Shown here: positions 35,625 to 44,415 of the stretch, piece after piece
Position numbering within the stretch: position 1 is the first letter of the stretch
How the letters are laid out: the number at the start of each line of letters is the position of its first letter
Assembly (NCBI RefSeq): GCF_019890615.1
Contig: NZ_JAINVZ010000018.1
Location: 1-64,000 of the forward strand
DNA: 64,000 nucleotides
Direction: 5' to 3'
From: Streptantibioticus parmotrematis
GTDB lineage: Bacteria; Actinomycetota; Actinomycetes; Streptomycetales; Streptomycetaceae
The notes under the pieces: model-generated
What the model saw: the letters and a program-made list of their open reading frames with translations, nothing else
What the model was told of the DNA's origin: nothing
Databases searched by the model: none
Program-made: the position numbers and the translations under genes

Positions 35625-36434
35625 ATGCACCAGGCGACCTGGGATCCGCAGCAGTACCTCCGCCACGCCGGACACCGCACCCGGCCCTTCCACGACCTTC
35701 TCCACCGCATCCCCGCCATTCCCGGCAACCCCCCGCGCATCGCCGACCTCGGCTGCGGCCCCGGCAACGTCACCACCCTGCTCGCCGACCGCTGGCCCGA
35801 CGCCCGCGTCACCGGCCTCGACAGCTCCGCCGAGATGCTCGCCACCGCCGAGCAGTACGCCGGACTCACCCCCGGCGGCGGCAGGCTCTCCTTCCGCCGG
35901 GCCGACGCCGCCACCTGGATCCCCGACCGCCCCTACGACCTCATCGTCTCCAGCGCCGCCCTCCAGTGGGTCCCCAACCACCCCGACATGATCCCCACCT
36001 GGATCGGCAGCCTCGCCCCCGGCGGCACCTTCGCCCTCCAGGTCCCCGGCAACTTCACCTCACCCAGCCACGCCCTCCTCGACGACCTGTGCGACGCACC
36101 GCAGTGGCGCGAACGCCTCGGCGGCCACGGACGCCGCTACACCCACATCCTCGACACCGCCGGATACCTCGAACTCCTCAGCGGCCTCGACTGCGTCGTC
36201 GACGCCTGGGAGACCACCTACGTCCAACTCCTCACCGGAGAGGACCCGGTGCTCGACTGGACCAAGGGCACCGCCCTGCGCCCCGTCCTCACCGCCCTCG
36301 CCGGCGACGAGGAGGCCCAGCACGAGTTCGTCGCCCAGTACCGCGACCTGCTCCGCAAGGCCTACCCGCCGGGCCCGCGTGGCACGGTCTTCCCGTTCCG
36401 CCGCATCTTCGCGATCGCGACCCGGCGGGACTGA
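35625..36434 (+). CDS. tam: Trans-aconitate 2-methyltransferase
   Basis: 269 aa from the ATG at 35625 (MHQATWDPQQYLRHAGHRTR), with GAGGGGG upstream; an ATG at 35547 would add 26 poorly conserved residues. The SAM motif IADLGCGPGNVTTLLADRWP and the Tam-specific WDPxxY start, SSAALQWVPNH and VPGNFTSPSH are seen. It methylates trans-aconitate, a spontaneous inhibitor of aconitase, and so protects the citrate cycle. The gene is under the divergent TamR. Confidence 0.94.
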   Translation: MHQATWDPQQYLRHAGHRTRPFHDLLHRIPAIPGNPPRIADLGCGPGNVTTLLADRWPDARVTGLDSSAEMLATAEQYAGLTPGGGRLSFRRADAATWIPDRPYDLIVSSAALQWVPNHPDMIPTWIGSLAPGGTFALQVPGNFTSPSHALLDDLCDAPQWRERLGGHGRRYTHILDTAGYLELLSGLDCVVDAWETTYVQLLTGEDPVLDWTKGTALRPVLTALAGDEEAQHEFVAQYRDLLRKAYPPGPRGTVFPFRRIFAIATRRD

Positions 36435-36500
36435 CCCCGCAGCCCGGCCGGAGGGCCGTCCCGGAAGGGGCGGCGCCGCCGGTCGTACGGGGGAGAAGCA

Positions 36501-36536
36501 GCCGGTGCGGACCGTCGGGGGGCGGCCCGCACCGGC
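36501..36536 (+). terminator. Hairpin after tam
   Basis: GCCGGTGCGG and its complement enclose a 16-base G-rich loop, 66 bp after the tam stop. Confidence 0.6.
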
Positions 36537-36572
36537 CGCGCCGCCCGCGCCACGCCCGCCCCGCGAACCCGA

Positions 36573-36606
36573 CGAACCCGTAAGCCCTACGAACCCGTAA
36601 GCCCTA
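36573..36606. repeat. Two tandem 17-bp repeats before VOC gene
   Basis: CGAACCCGTAAGCCCTA occurs twice head to tail, and CGAACTCAGGAAA follows, so the second end runs into the ribosome site of the next gene. Confidence 0.85.
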
Positions 36607-36627
36607 CGAACTCAGGAAACCGACACC

Positions 36628-36993
36628 GTGATCACCGCACTGGACCACGTCCAACTCGCCGCCCCACCCGGCAGCGAAGACACCCTGCGCGGCTACTACC
36701 GCGACGTCCTCGGCATGACCGAGATCCCCAAACCACCCGCACTCGCCGCCCGCGGCGGATGCTGGTTCACGGCCGGAACCGTCCACCTCCACATCGGCGT
36801 CGAGCAGGACTTCACACCCGCCAGGAAAGCCCACCCAGGACTGCGCGTCACCGCCATCCACGCCTACGCGCGACGCCTCACCGAACGCGGAGCGACCGTC
36901 ACCTGGGACGACAACCTCCCCGGCCACCACCGCTTCTACGCGCACGACCCGTACGGCAACCGCATCGAGTTCCTCGAACCGATCGACGCGTGA
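36628..36993 (+). CDS. VOC-superfamily (glyoxalase-like) protein
   Basis: 121 aa from GTG with CAGGAAA upstream. It is a single glyoxalase/bleomycin-resistance fold unit: ALDHVQLAAPPGSEDTLRGYY at the start, GTVHLHIGVEQDF in the middle and HRFYAHDPYGNRIEFLEP at the end. His in LDHVQ, His in VHLHIG and Glu in IEFLE are the usual metal-ligand positions. The substrate is unknown. Confidence 0.9.
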   Translation: MITALDHVQLAAPPGSEDTLRGYYRDVLGMTEIPKPPALAARGGCWFTAGTVHLHIGVEQDFTPARKAHPGLRVTAIHAYARRLTERGATVTWDDNLPGHHRFYAHDPYGNRIEFLEPIDA

Positions 36994-37081
36994 ACGAGCC
37001 GACGCCTCACGTGCCAACAGGCGGCCCACGCGTCAGCCGGCGCACCCGCCACGCGTCAGGAAAGCGGGCCGCCGCCCCCGC

Positions 37082-37891
37082 TCACGCCTTGCGGTGCCCT
37101 ATCAGGCGCGGCTTCGGCTCAAGACCCGACAACCCGTTCCACGCCAGATTCACCAGATGCGCCGCCACGTCCGCCTTCTTCGGGCGCCGCACGTCGAGCC
37201 ACCACTGACCCGTCAACGCCACCATGCCGACCAGCGCCTGCGCGTACATCGGCGCCAGCTTCGGCTCGAAACCCCGCTGCTTGAACTCCTCGCCGAGGAT
37301 GTCCTCCACCCGCGTCGCGATGTCACTGATCAACGACGCGAACGTCCCCGTCGACTGCGCCACCGGCGAATCCCGCACCAGGATGCGGAAACCGTCCGTC
37401 GACTGCTCGATGTAGTCCAGCAACGCGAACGCCGCCTGCTCCAGCAACTCCCGGGGATGACCCCCGGTCAGCGCACTCGTCACCATGTCCAGCAGCAGCC
37501 GCATCTCACGGTCCACCACGACCGCGTACAAGCCCTCCTTGCCACCGAAGTGCTCGTACACCACCGGCTTGGAGACCCCCGCCTTGTGCGCGATCTCCTC
37601 CACCGACGTGCCCTCGAAACCGCGCTCCGCGAACAACTGCCGCCCGACATCGAGCAGTTGCTCACGCCGCTGCGCACCCGTCATCCGCACCCGGCGCGTC
37701 CTGCGACCACCCGGCGACGAACCCCCCGGCGACCCGACCGGCACCCCCGCACCGGCCGACGACGCCCCCGACGACGCACCGCGACCTGCGGAACCCCTCG
37801 CCCCGGAGGAACCCCGCGACGACGCCGCCCTGCGCGTACCGCCGCCCGCCGCCCTGCCCGCCATCCCGTCCGTCGCCACGGGCACCATCAT
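37082..37891 (-). CDS. TetR-family regulator of the desaturase operon
   Basis: 269 aa. A Gly/Ser/Ala-rich disordered N terminus of about 65 residues precedes a standard TetR HTH (RREQLLDVGRQLFAERGFEG…SVEEIAHKAGVSKPVVYEHF). The ligand-binding part follows, with WWLDVRRPKKADVAAHLVNL near the end. It starts with an ATGA overlap on the desaturase stop, so it is translated from the same message. By context it senses acyl chains and controls the desaturase; that is inference. The long N-terminal extension is unusual for the family. Confidence 0.9.
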   Translation of the reverse strand: MMVPVATDGMAGRAAGGGTRRAASSRGSSGARGSAGRGASSGASSAGAGVPVGSPGGSSPGGRRTRRVRMTGAQRREQLLDVGRQLFAERGFEGTSVEEIAHKAGVSKPVVYEHFGGKEGLYAVVVDREMRLLLDMVTSALTGGHPRELLEQAAFALLDYIEQSTDGFRILVRDSPVAQSTGTFASLISDIATRVEDILGEEFKQRGFEPKLAPMYAQALVGMVALTGQWWLDVRRPKKADVAAHLVNLAWNGLSGLEPKPRLIGHRKA

Positions 37892-38877
37892 GCCGCCTCG
37901 GCGACGTCTTCCTTACGCCGGGAGGCGATCCGCTCCGCGCTCGGCCAGCGCACGTCCGACGCCCAGCCCAGCTTCTCGAACCAGCGGATGATCCGCGCGC
38001 TGGAGTCGATCTGGCCGCGCATCACACCGTGCCGCGCGCACGTCGGGTCGGCGTGGTGCAGGTTGTGCCACGACTCACCGCACGACAGCACCGCCAGCCA
38101 CCACACGTTCCCCGAACGGTCCCGCGACTTGAACGGACGCTTGCCCACCGCGTGACAGATCGAGTTGATCGACCACGTCACGTGGTGCAGCAACGCCACC
38201 CGTACCAGCGAACCCCAGAAGAACGCCGACGCCGCGCCCCACCACGACATCGTCACCAGGCCACCCACCAGCGGCGGGATCAGCAACGACACCGTCGTCC
38301 ACAGCACGAACTGCCGCGACACCATCCGGATCGCCGAGTCCTTGATCAGATCCGGCGCGTACTTGTGCTGCGGCGTCTGCTCCTCGTCGAACATCCAGCC
38401 CATGTGCGCCCACCACAACCCCTTGAGCAGGGCCGGAACGGTCTCGCCGTAACGCCACGGCGAGTGCGGGTCGCCCTCCGCGTCGGAGAACTTGTGGTGC
38501 CTGCGGTGGTCCGCCACCCAGCGCACGACCGGGCCCTCCACCGCCATCGACCCGGCGATCGCCAGCGCCACGCGCAGCGGGCGGTTCGCCTTGAACGAGC
38601 CGTGGGTGAAGTAACGGTGGAAGCCCACGGTGATGCCGTGGCAGCCCAGGAAGTACATGAACACCATCAGGCCCAGGTCGAGCCAGCTCATGCCCCAGCC
38701 CCAGGCGATCGGGATCGCCGCGACGAGCGCGACGAACGGGACGCCGATGAACAGCGCCAAGGTGATCTGCTCGACCGACCCCTTGCTGTCGGCGCCCAGG
38801 GTCGCGCTCGGCAGCGCCTGCTCGGCTGCGGGCCCGGGATCCCGGGGCTCGGTGATCACGTCCGGCTGTGTGGTCAT
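37888..38877 (-). CDS. Acyl-CoA/acyl-lipid desaturase (stearoyl delta-9 type)
   Basis: 329 aa with four hydrophobic helices and the three histidine boxes of membrane desaturases: HRYFTH (near residue 97), HRRHH (near 134) and HNLHHA (near 282). It introduces a double bond in acyl chains using O2 and an electron donor, for membrane fluidity. The upstream region carries palindromes suited to a TetR operator. The downstream TetR gene overlaps by four bases. Confidence 0.93.
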   Translation of the reverse strand: MTTQPDVITEPRDPGPAAEQALPSATLGADSKGSVEQITLALFIGVPFVALVAAIPIAWGWGMSWLDLGLMVFMYFLGCHGITVGFHRYFTHGSFKANRPLRVALAIAGSMAVEGPVVRWVADHRRHHKFSDAEGDPHSPWRYGETVPALLKGLWWAHMGWMFDEEQTPQHKYAPDLIKDSAIRMVSRQFVLWTTVSLLIPPLVGGLVTMSWWGAASAFFWGSLVRVALLHHVTWSINSICHAVGKRPFKSRDRSGNVWWLAVLSCGESWHNLHHADPTCARHGVMRGQIDSSARIIRWFEKLGWASDVRWPSAERIASRRKEDVAEAA

Positions 38878-38905
38878 GAATGTCCCTCGGGGGTGCGGGA
38901 ATGTC

Positions 38906-38927
38906 TTACGGACCTACGGGACCGTAA
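38906..38927. promoter_or_regulatory. Candidate TetR operator upstream of desaturase
   Basis: TTACGG-N10-CCGTAA encloses the tighter palindrome TACGG-GA-CCGTA (38915-38926). A further CCGTAAG half-site lies at 38937-38943. The site is 29 bp before the desaturase start and is likely bound by the co-transcribed TetR protein. Confidence 0.65.
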
Positions 38928-39154
38928 CCTACGTCGCCGTAAGTATGGCAGGGCCCGGCCCACCCGGCCCAGCACCGCGCACGCGGCGCCTCGGGCATAC
39001 GTGCCCGCTCTTCAAGGTCATCAAGGCTGCGGCCCCGGACTTCCGCACGACTTCCATCCGCCCAGGTCACGCCCGGACGGGTGAAGCCACTCGATCGTGT
39101 GGTCGACCGCCGAACGTCTGGCGTGTCGGCGGGGGCGGGGTGAACGCTTGTTCC

Positions 39155-39859
39155 ATGACCGCCGCGAAGACCGAACTGCGCACGAGGGCGCGGGAGTTAC
39201 GAGGAGAGGGGAAGACGTATGACGAGATCGTGGAGGTGTTGGGCGTTTCGAAGAGCTCGGTGTCGCTGTGGGTGAGGGACCTGCCGAGGCCGCCCCGGCG
39301 AACCCCGGTCGCCGAGCACGTGCGGATGATGGCGGAGGCGAGGTGGGGCCCGCGCCGGGAGGAGGCGCGCCTCCTGCGCGAGCGCACCAAGACCGCTGCC
39401 GCAGCCGAGATCGGGAGTCTGGAAGGTCGAGAGCTGTTCCTGCTGGGCGTCGGGCTCTACTGGGCTGAGGGCTCGAAGAGCAAGTCCTACCGGCTGAAGG
39501 AGCGCGCGATATTCGTCAACAGCGATCCGGGCATGATTAGCGTCTACCTGGCCTGGCTCGCGCTGCTCGGGGTCGCACCGGAGCGGCTGGGCTTCCGGGT
39601 GATGATCCACGAGTCCGCTGACGTCGCCGGGGCGGAGCGGTACTGGGCGGGGCTGGTCGGCGTCGACGTGTCCGCGCTCTCCAAGACGACGCTCAAACGG
39701 CACAACCCGAGAACGGTGCGTAAGAACGTGGGTGAGGGTTACCGGGGATGCCTGGTCGTGGACGTGCGTGGAAGTGCTGACCTATACCGTCGCATCGAAG
39801 GCTGGTGGTACGGCATAGTAGGGGCTGCGCGCGAGATCGAATTGCCAATTCGGACATAG
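39155..39859 (+). CDS. HTH protein with LAGLIDADG-like region
   Basis: 234 aa. The N-terminal HTH (GKTYDEIVEVLGVSKSSVSLWV) is of resolvase/Xre type. The second half has LFLLGVGLYWAEGSK followed by IFVNSDPGMISVYLAWLALLG, which resembles a LAGLIDADG-homing-endonuclease-like or WhiA-like fold with an acidic residue at the end of the helix. A function in DNA recognition is inferred; catalytic activity is unproven. A GTG at 39140 is an alternative start. It lies just before a tRNA gene, with 11 bp between them. Confidence 0.75.
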   Translation: MTAAKTELRTRARELRGEGKTYDEIVEVLGVSKSSVSLWVRDLPRPPRRTPVAEHVRMMAEARWGPRREEARLLRERTKTAAAAEIGSLEGRELFLLGVGLYWAEGSKSKSYRLKERAIFVNSDPGMISVYLAWLALLGVAPERLGFRVMIHESADVAGAERYWAGLVGVDVSALSKTTLKRHNPRTVRKNVGEGYRGCLVVDVRGSADLYRRIEGWWYGIVGAAREIELPIRT

Positions 39860-39870
39860 CGCGCGATCCA

Positions 39871-39941
39871 TCCCGGATCGTCTAAAGGTAGGACAAACGG
39901 TTTTGGTCCGTTGAATGGGGGTTCGAGTCCTCCTCCGGGAG
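39871..39941 (+). tRNA. tRNA-Gln (anticodon TTG)
   Basis: Complete cloverleaf: acceptor TCCCGGA/TCCGGGA, anticodon stem AACGG/CCGTT with loop TTTTGGT (anticodon TTG, reading CAA) and T-loop GGGTTCGAGTCC. CCA is not encoded. A strong hairpin follows. Confidence 0.95.
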
Positions 39942-39957
39942 CATCAGGTTCGAGTGA

Positions 39958-39983
39958 GGGCCCCGGTCGGCTGACCGGGGCCC
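39958..39983 (+). terminator. Terminator of tRNA-Gln
   Basis: GGGCCCCGGTC, loop GGCT, and its perfect complement: an 11-bp stem 17 bp after the tRNA. Confidence 0.9.
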
Positions 39984-40078
39984 TTCGCGTGGCCGGTCGC
40001 CCCCCTCCCGTATGGGCGCCCACGTAACCCCTCGGTATCCTGCGGGTATCCACCCCCCGAACGCCGAGGAGCCTCCCC

Positions 40079-41521
40079 GTGAGCCCCATCCGACCGGCTG
40101 CCGTCGTCGTCCTTGCCGCGGGTGAGGGCACCCGCATGAAGTCGGCGACCCCCAAGGTGCTGCACGAGATCTGCGGCCGCTCCCTGGTGGGCCACGTGGC
40201 CGCCGCGGCCCGCGAGCTGGACCCCGAGCACCTGGTCGTCGTCGTCGGCCACGCCCGCGAGCAGGTCGTCGCGCACCTGACCGAGATCGACCCCGCCGCC
40301 CGTACCGCCGTCCAGGCGGAACAGAACGGCACCGGTCACGCCGTCCGCACCGCCCTGGACGCGCTGGCCGCCGACGGCGTGGCGCTCGACGGCACCGTGG
40401 TGATCACCTGCGGCGACACCCCGCTGCTGACCTCCGCCACGTTGCGCGAGCTGGCCGGTGCCCACGAGCGCGACGGCAACGCGGTGACCGTGCTGACCGC
40501 CGAGGTGCCGGACGCCACCGGTTACGGCCGCATCGTGCGCGAGGCGGACGGCTCGGTCGCCGGCATCGTCGAGCAGAAGGACGCCGACGCCGCGCAGCGC
40601 GCGATCCGGGAGATCAACTCGGGTGTGTTCGCGTTCGACGCGAAGCTGCTGGCGGAGGCACTGTCGAAGATCACCACCGACAACGCGCAGGGCGAGGAGT
40701 ACCTGACCGACACGCTGGCGATCCTGCGGGCGGCCGGGCACCGGGTGGGCGCCTCGCTCGCCGCGGACCACCGCGAGGTCGCCGGCATCAACAACCGCGT
40801 GCAGCTGGCCGAGGCGCGCCGGATGCTCAACGACCGGCTGCTGCGGGACGCGATGCTGGCCGGGACGACGGTCGTGGACCCGGCGACGACGTGGGTGGAC
40901 GTGACGGTGGAGTTCGAACCGGACACGGTGGTGCACCCGGGGACCCAGCTGAGGGGTGCGACGCGGCTGGCGGCCGGTGCGCAGGTGGGCCCGAACTCGA
41001 CGCTGACGGACACCGAGGTGGGCGAGGGCGCGAAGGTGAGTTTCACGGTGGCGGAGGGCGCGTTGATCGGCCCGGAGGCCAGCGTGGGCCCGTACGCGTA
41101 CCTGCGGCCGGGGACGCGGATGGCGCGTGGCTCGAAGGCGGGCACGTACGTGGAGATGAAGAACGCCTCGATCGGTGAGGGCACGAAGGTGCCGCACCTG
41201 TCGTACGTGGGGGACGCGACGATCGGTGAGCACACCAACATCGGTGCGGCGAGCGTGTTCGTGAACTACGACGGTGAGCACAAGCACCACACGACGGTGG
41301 GCAGCTACTGCAAGACGGGTGCGGACAACATGTTCGTGGCGCCTGTCACAGTCGGGGACGGTGTCTACACGGCGGCCGGTTCTGTGATCATCAAGGACGT
41401 GCCGTCGGGTGCGCTGGCGGTCGCCCGTGGCCAGCAGCGCAATATCGAGGGCTGGGTGGTCCGTAAGCGGCCCGGGAGCGGTGCCGCGAAGGCGGCGGAG
41501 AGGGCCGAACGGGGCGAGTGA
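40079..41521 (+). CDS. glmU: Bifunctional GlmU (GlcNAc-1-P uridylyltransferase / GlcN-1-P acetyltransferase)
   Basis: 480 aa from GTG. The N-terminal pyrophosphorylase domain has VLAAGEGTRMKSATPKVLH, with GTGHA and CGDTPLL. The C-terminal half is a left-handed beta-helix of hexapeptide repeats with YLRPGT, the catalytic-His segment ASVFVNYDGEHKHH and SVIIKDVPSGALA. It makes UDP-N-acetylglucosamine for peptidoglycan. The order glmU-prs-rplY-pth is the conserved actinobacterial one. Confidence 0.97.
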   Translation: MSPIRPAAVVVLAAGEGTRMKSATPKVLHEICGRSLVGHVAAAARELDPEHLVVVVGHAREQVVAHLTEIDPAARTAVQAEQNGTGHAVRTALDALAADGVALDGTVVITCGDTPLLTSATLRELAGAHERDGNAVTVLTAEVPDATGYGRIVREADGSVAGIVEQKDADAAQRAIREINSGVFAFDAKLLAEALSKITTDNAQGEEYLTDTLAILRAAGHRVGASLAADHREVAGINNRVQLAEARRMLNDRLLRDAMLAGTTVVDPATTWVDVTVEFEPDTVVHPGTQLRGATRLAAGAQVGPNSTLTDTEVGEGAKVSFTVAEGALIGPEASVGPYAYLRPGTRMARGSKAGTYVEMKNASIGEGTKVPHLSYVGDATIGEHTNIGAASVFVNYDGEHKHHTTVGSYCKTGADNMFVAPVTVGDGVYTAAGSVIIKDVPSGALAVARGQQRNIEGWVVRKRPGSGAAKAAERAERGE

Positions 41522-41662
41522 CCTGGGCATGATCCGTTTCGCCCGGGTATCCGAGCGCGTCGCGCGGGGCGTACCGTGTGGGGTGCACATATTTCCGCCA
41601 GCTCGCCCATCCGCGGGTGAAGCTGCGTCGAACACCAGTCGAATCACCTAGGAGACTGTGCA

Positions 41663-42640
41663 GTGACCGGGATCAAGACGACCGGTGAGAAGAAGCTGAT
41701 GCTCTTCTCCGGCCGCGCCCACCCCGAGCTGGCGGAGGAGGTGGCGCACAAGCTGGGTGTTCAGCTGGTGCCGTCCAAGGCCTTCGACTTCGCGAACGGC
41801 GAGATCTACGTGCGGTTCGAGGAGTCGGCGCGAGGCTGCGACGCCTTCGTGATCCAGAGCCACACGGCCCCCATCAACAAGTGGATCATGGAGCAGTTGA
41901 TCATGATCGACGCGTTGAAGCGTGCGTCGGCGAAGCGGATCACCGTGATCGTGCCGTTCTACGGCTACGCGCGGCAGGACAAGAAGCACCGCGGCCGGGA
42001 GCCGATCTCGGCGCGGCTGATGGCGGACCTGTTCAAGACGGCGGGTGCGGACCGGATTCTGACGGTGGACCTGCACACCGACCAGATCCAGGGTTTCTTC
42101 GACGGCCCGGTGGACCACTTGTTCGCGCTGCCGCTGCTGGCGGACTACGTGGGCACGAAGGTGGACCGCGAGAAGCTGACGATCGTGTCGCCGGACGCGG
42201 GCCGGGTGCGGGTCGCGGACCGCTGGTGCGACCGGCTGGGCGCGCCGCTGGCGATCGTGCACAAGCGGCGTGACCCGGATGTGGCGAACCAGGTCACCGT
42301 GCACGAGGTGGTCGGTGACGTGAGGGGCCGCATCTGTGTGCTGGTGGACGACATGATCGACACCGGTGGCACGATCTGCGCCGCGGCGGACGCGTTGTTC
42401 GCCAACGGTGCGGAGGACGTGATCGTGACGGCGACGCACGGTGTGCTGTCGGGTCCGGCGGCTGACCGGCTGAAGAACTCCAAGGTGAGCGAGTTCGTGT
42501 TCACCGACACCCTGCCGACGCCGGGTGAGCTGGAGTTGGACAAGATCACGGTGCTGTCGATCGCGCCGATGATCGCGAGTGCGATCCGTGAGGTGTTCGA
42601 GGACGGTTCGGTGACGAGCCTGTTCGACGACGCGCACTGA
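41663..42640 (+). CDS. prs: Ribose-phosphate diphosphokinase (PRPP synthetase)
   Basis: 325 aa from GTG with CTAGGAGA upstream. The PRPP-binding loop VLVDDMIDTGGTI is present, as are FANGEIYVRFEESARGCDAF, YARQDKKHRGREPISARL and VDLHTDQIQGFF. It makes PRPP from ribose-5-phosphate and ATP for nucleotides, histidine and tryptophan. A very strong terminator follows 22 bp after the stop. Confidence 0.98.
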   Translation: MTGIKTTGEKKLMLFSGRAHPELAEEVAHKLGVQLVPSKAFDFANGEIYVRFEESARGCDAFVIQSHTAPINKWIMEQLIMIDALKRASAKRITVIVPFYGYARQDKKHRGREPISARLMADLFKTAGADRILTVDLHTDQIQGFFDGPVDHLFALPLLADYVGTKVDREKLTIVSPDAGRVRVADRWCDRLGAPLAIVHKRRDPDVANQVTVHEVVGDVRGRICVLVDDMIDTGGTICAAADALFANGAEDVIVTATHGVLSGPAADRLKNSKVSEFVFTDTLPTPGELELDKITVLSIAPMIASAIREVFEDGSVTSLFDDAH

Positions 42641-42661
42641 CACACGCGGGACATGGTCTGC

Positions 42662-42700
42662 CCGAGGGGGCGGAGGCGCCGGTCGCCTCCGCCCCCTCGG
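42662..42700 (+). terminator. 17-bp stem terminator after prs
   Basis: CCGAGGGGGCGGAGGCG and its exact complement flank a five-base loop. It separates prs from rplY. Confidence 0.9.
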
Positions 42701-42884
42701 CCGTGGTAACGGGCACCCCGCCGCTGCGGGTAGAATCGCGGGGTTGCTCGGCGAGGGAGACCGTGCGCGGTCTCCGTTATCGACGCGCTTTCGAGAGTGC
42801 GAGTTGCGGGTTCGGAGCAGGTCCGTCGTGGACCGAGCGGCAGATCGTTGTACATATCCGTCGTCATCCACGAGGAGTGCTGAC

Positions 42885-43502
42885 ATGGCTGAGGTCAAGA
42901 TCACCGCTGGTGTGCGGTCCGAGTTCGGCAAGGGCGCCGCGCGTCGCATCCGTCGCGCGGGTCAGGTCCCGGGCGTCATCTACGGTCACGGCGCCGAGCC
43001 GGTCCACGTCAACCTGCCGGGTCACGAGCTGATGCTCGCGCTGAAGACCCCGAACGTCCTGATCAGCCTCGACGTGGACGGCAAGTCCGAGCTGGTCATC
43101 CCGAAGGCCGTGCAGAAGGACCCGATCAAGGGCTTCCTGGAGCACGTCGACCTGCTGCAGGTCAAGCGGGGCGAGAAGGTCTCCGTCGAGATCCCGGTGC
43201 ACGTCGAGGGCGAGCTGGCCCCGGGCGGCAACCTGATCGAGCACGTGCTGAACGCGCTGCCGGTCGAGGCCGAGGCCACCCACATCCCGGAGTCCGTCAC
43301 CGTCTCGGTGGAGGGCCTGGAGGCCGGCGCGTCGATCCTGGCGAAGGACATCGAGCTGCCGAAGGGCACCTCGCTGGCCGTCGAGGACGACGCGGTCGTG
43401 CTGCAGATCGTGGCGGCGCAGGCCGAGGCTCCGGCCGAGGAGGAGGCCGAGGCCGAGGAGGGTGCCGAGGCGGCGGCTCCCGCCGAGGGCGACGAGGCCT
43501 GA
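42885..43502 (+). CDS. rplY: 50S ribosomal protein L25/general stress protein Ctc
   Basis: 205 aa with GAGGAG upstream. An L25 domain (EVKITAGVRSEFGKGAARRIRRAG, VIYGHG) is followed by the C-terminal Ctc domain. An Ala/Glu-rich acidic tail (EEEAEAEEGAEAAAPAEGDE) ends the protein. It binds 5S rRNA. Its own promoter probably lies in the 240 bp after the prs terminator, so it is likely transcribed separately. Confidence 0.97.
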   Translation: MAEVKITAGVRSEFGKGAARRIRRAGQVPGVIYGHGAEPVHVNLPGHELMLALKTPNVLISLDVDGKSELVIPKAVQKDPIKGFLEHVDLLQVKRGEKVSVEIPVHVEGELAPGGNLIEHVLNALPVEAEATHIPESVTVSVEGLEAGASILAKDIELPKGTSLAVEDDAVVLQIVAAQAEAPAEEEAEAEEGAEAAAPAEGDEA

Positions 43503-43562
43503 GTGACGCGCGGCGCGGCGGCCTGAGGGTCCTGCCGCGCGGGGCGTGTCGCCTGTTTTCCG

Positions 43563-43598
43563 CGAACCGCCGTCCGGTGTTGTCCGGGCGGCGGTTCG
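43563..43598 (+). terminator. Hairpin between rplY and pth
   Basis: A 15-bp stem with one mismatch (CGAACCGCCGTCCGG against CCGGGCGGCGGTTCG) with loop TGTTGT, 60 bp after rplY. Confidence 0.75.
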
Positions 43599-43643
43599 TC
43601 GTGTCGTACGGTCCTGCGGGGCGTCAGGAGCCGGGAGGAGAAG

Positions 43644-44240
43644 GTGGGCGTGAGCATGCGTGGTACCGCGGAGGCCGAGGGGCCGTGGCTGGTGGCGGGG
43701 CTGGGCAATCCCGGTCCCGAGTACGCGGGCAACCGGCACAACATCGGGTTCATGGTGGCGGACCTGCTGGCGGAGCGGATCGGTGGCCGGTTCAAGGCGC
43801 ACAAGAGCCGGGCGCAGGTCGTGGAGGGCCGGATCGGCGGGCAGCGGGTGGTGCTGGCGAAGCCGATGTCGTTCATGAACGTCTCGGGTGGTCCGGTGAC
43901 GGCGTTGCGGGACTTCTACAAGGTGGCGACGGAGCGGATCATCGCGGTCCACGACGAGCTGGACATCGACTACGCGACGCTGCGGCTGAAGAAGGGCGGC
44001 GGTGACAACGGTCACAACGGCCTGAAGTCGATCACGAAGTCGCTGGGTCCGGAGTATCTGCGGGTGCGGTGCGGGATTGGGCGGCCACCGGGGCGGATGG
44101 AGGTGGCGTCGTTCGTGCTGAAGGACTTCTCCTCGGTGGAGCGCAAGGAGCTGGAGTGGTTCGTGGACCGCGCGGCGGACGCGGTCGAGTCGTTGATCGA
44201 GGACGGCTTGGAACGGGCGCAGAGCACGTACAACAACTGA
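43644..44240 (+). CDS. pth: Peptidyl-tRNA hydrolase
   Basis: 198 aa from GTG with GGGAGGAGAAGG upstream. [22 protein letters not shown] contains the catalytic His and Asn; [37 protein letters not shown] and RCGIGRPPG complete the family pattern. It frees tRNA from dropped peptidyl-tRNA. Short 15-bp tandem repeats begin right at its stop. Confidence 0.97.
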   Translation: MGVSMRGTAEAEGPWLVAGLGNPGPEYAGNRHNIGFMVADLLAERIGGRFKAHKSRAQVVEGRIGGQRVVLAKPMSFMNVSGGPVTALRDFYKVATERIIAVHDELDIDYATLRLKKGGGDNGHNGLKSITKSLGPEYLRVRCGIGRPPGRMEVASFVLKDFSSVERKELEWFVDRAADAVESLIEDGLERAQSTYNN

Positions 44241-44315
44241 GCGGTCAATGGCGGGGCGGTCGACGGCGGAGCGGTCGACAACCGAGCGGTCGACGGCGGA
44301 GCGGCCGGCGGACGG
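44241..44315. repeat. Five 15-bp tandem repeats after pth
   Basis: Units of GCGGTCGACGGCGGA (44256 and 44286 exact; 44241, 44271 and 44301 variant) lie head to tail immediately after the pth stop. Confidence 0.85.
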
Positions 44316-44415
44316 GCGTGGGCGGCTCGTTGTGCGGTGTAGTTGTGCGGGGTATGAGGCTGTATGCGTCAACCGTTGTTGACCCCCGCGGCCTCGATCC
44401 CCAAGGATCGCGCGC

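Noticed and set aside
39871..39941. tRNA-Gln as an integration site
   Set aside because: No duplicated tRNA 3' end or integrase is found on either side, and flanking genes are backbone.
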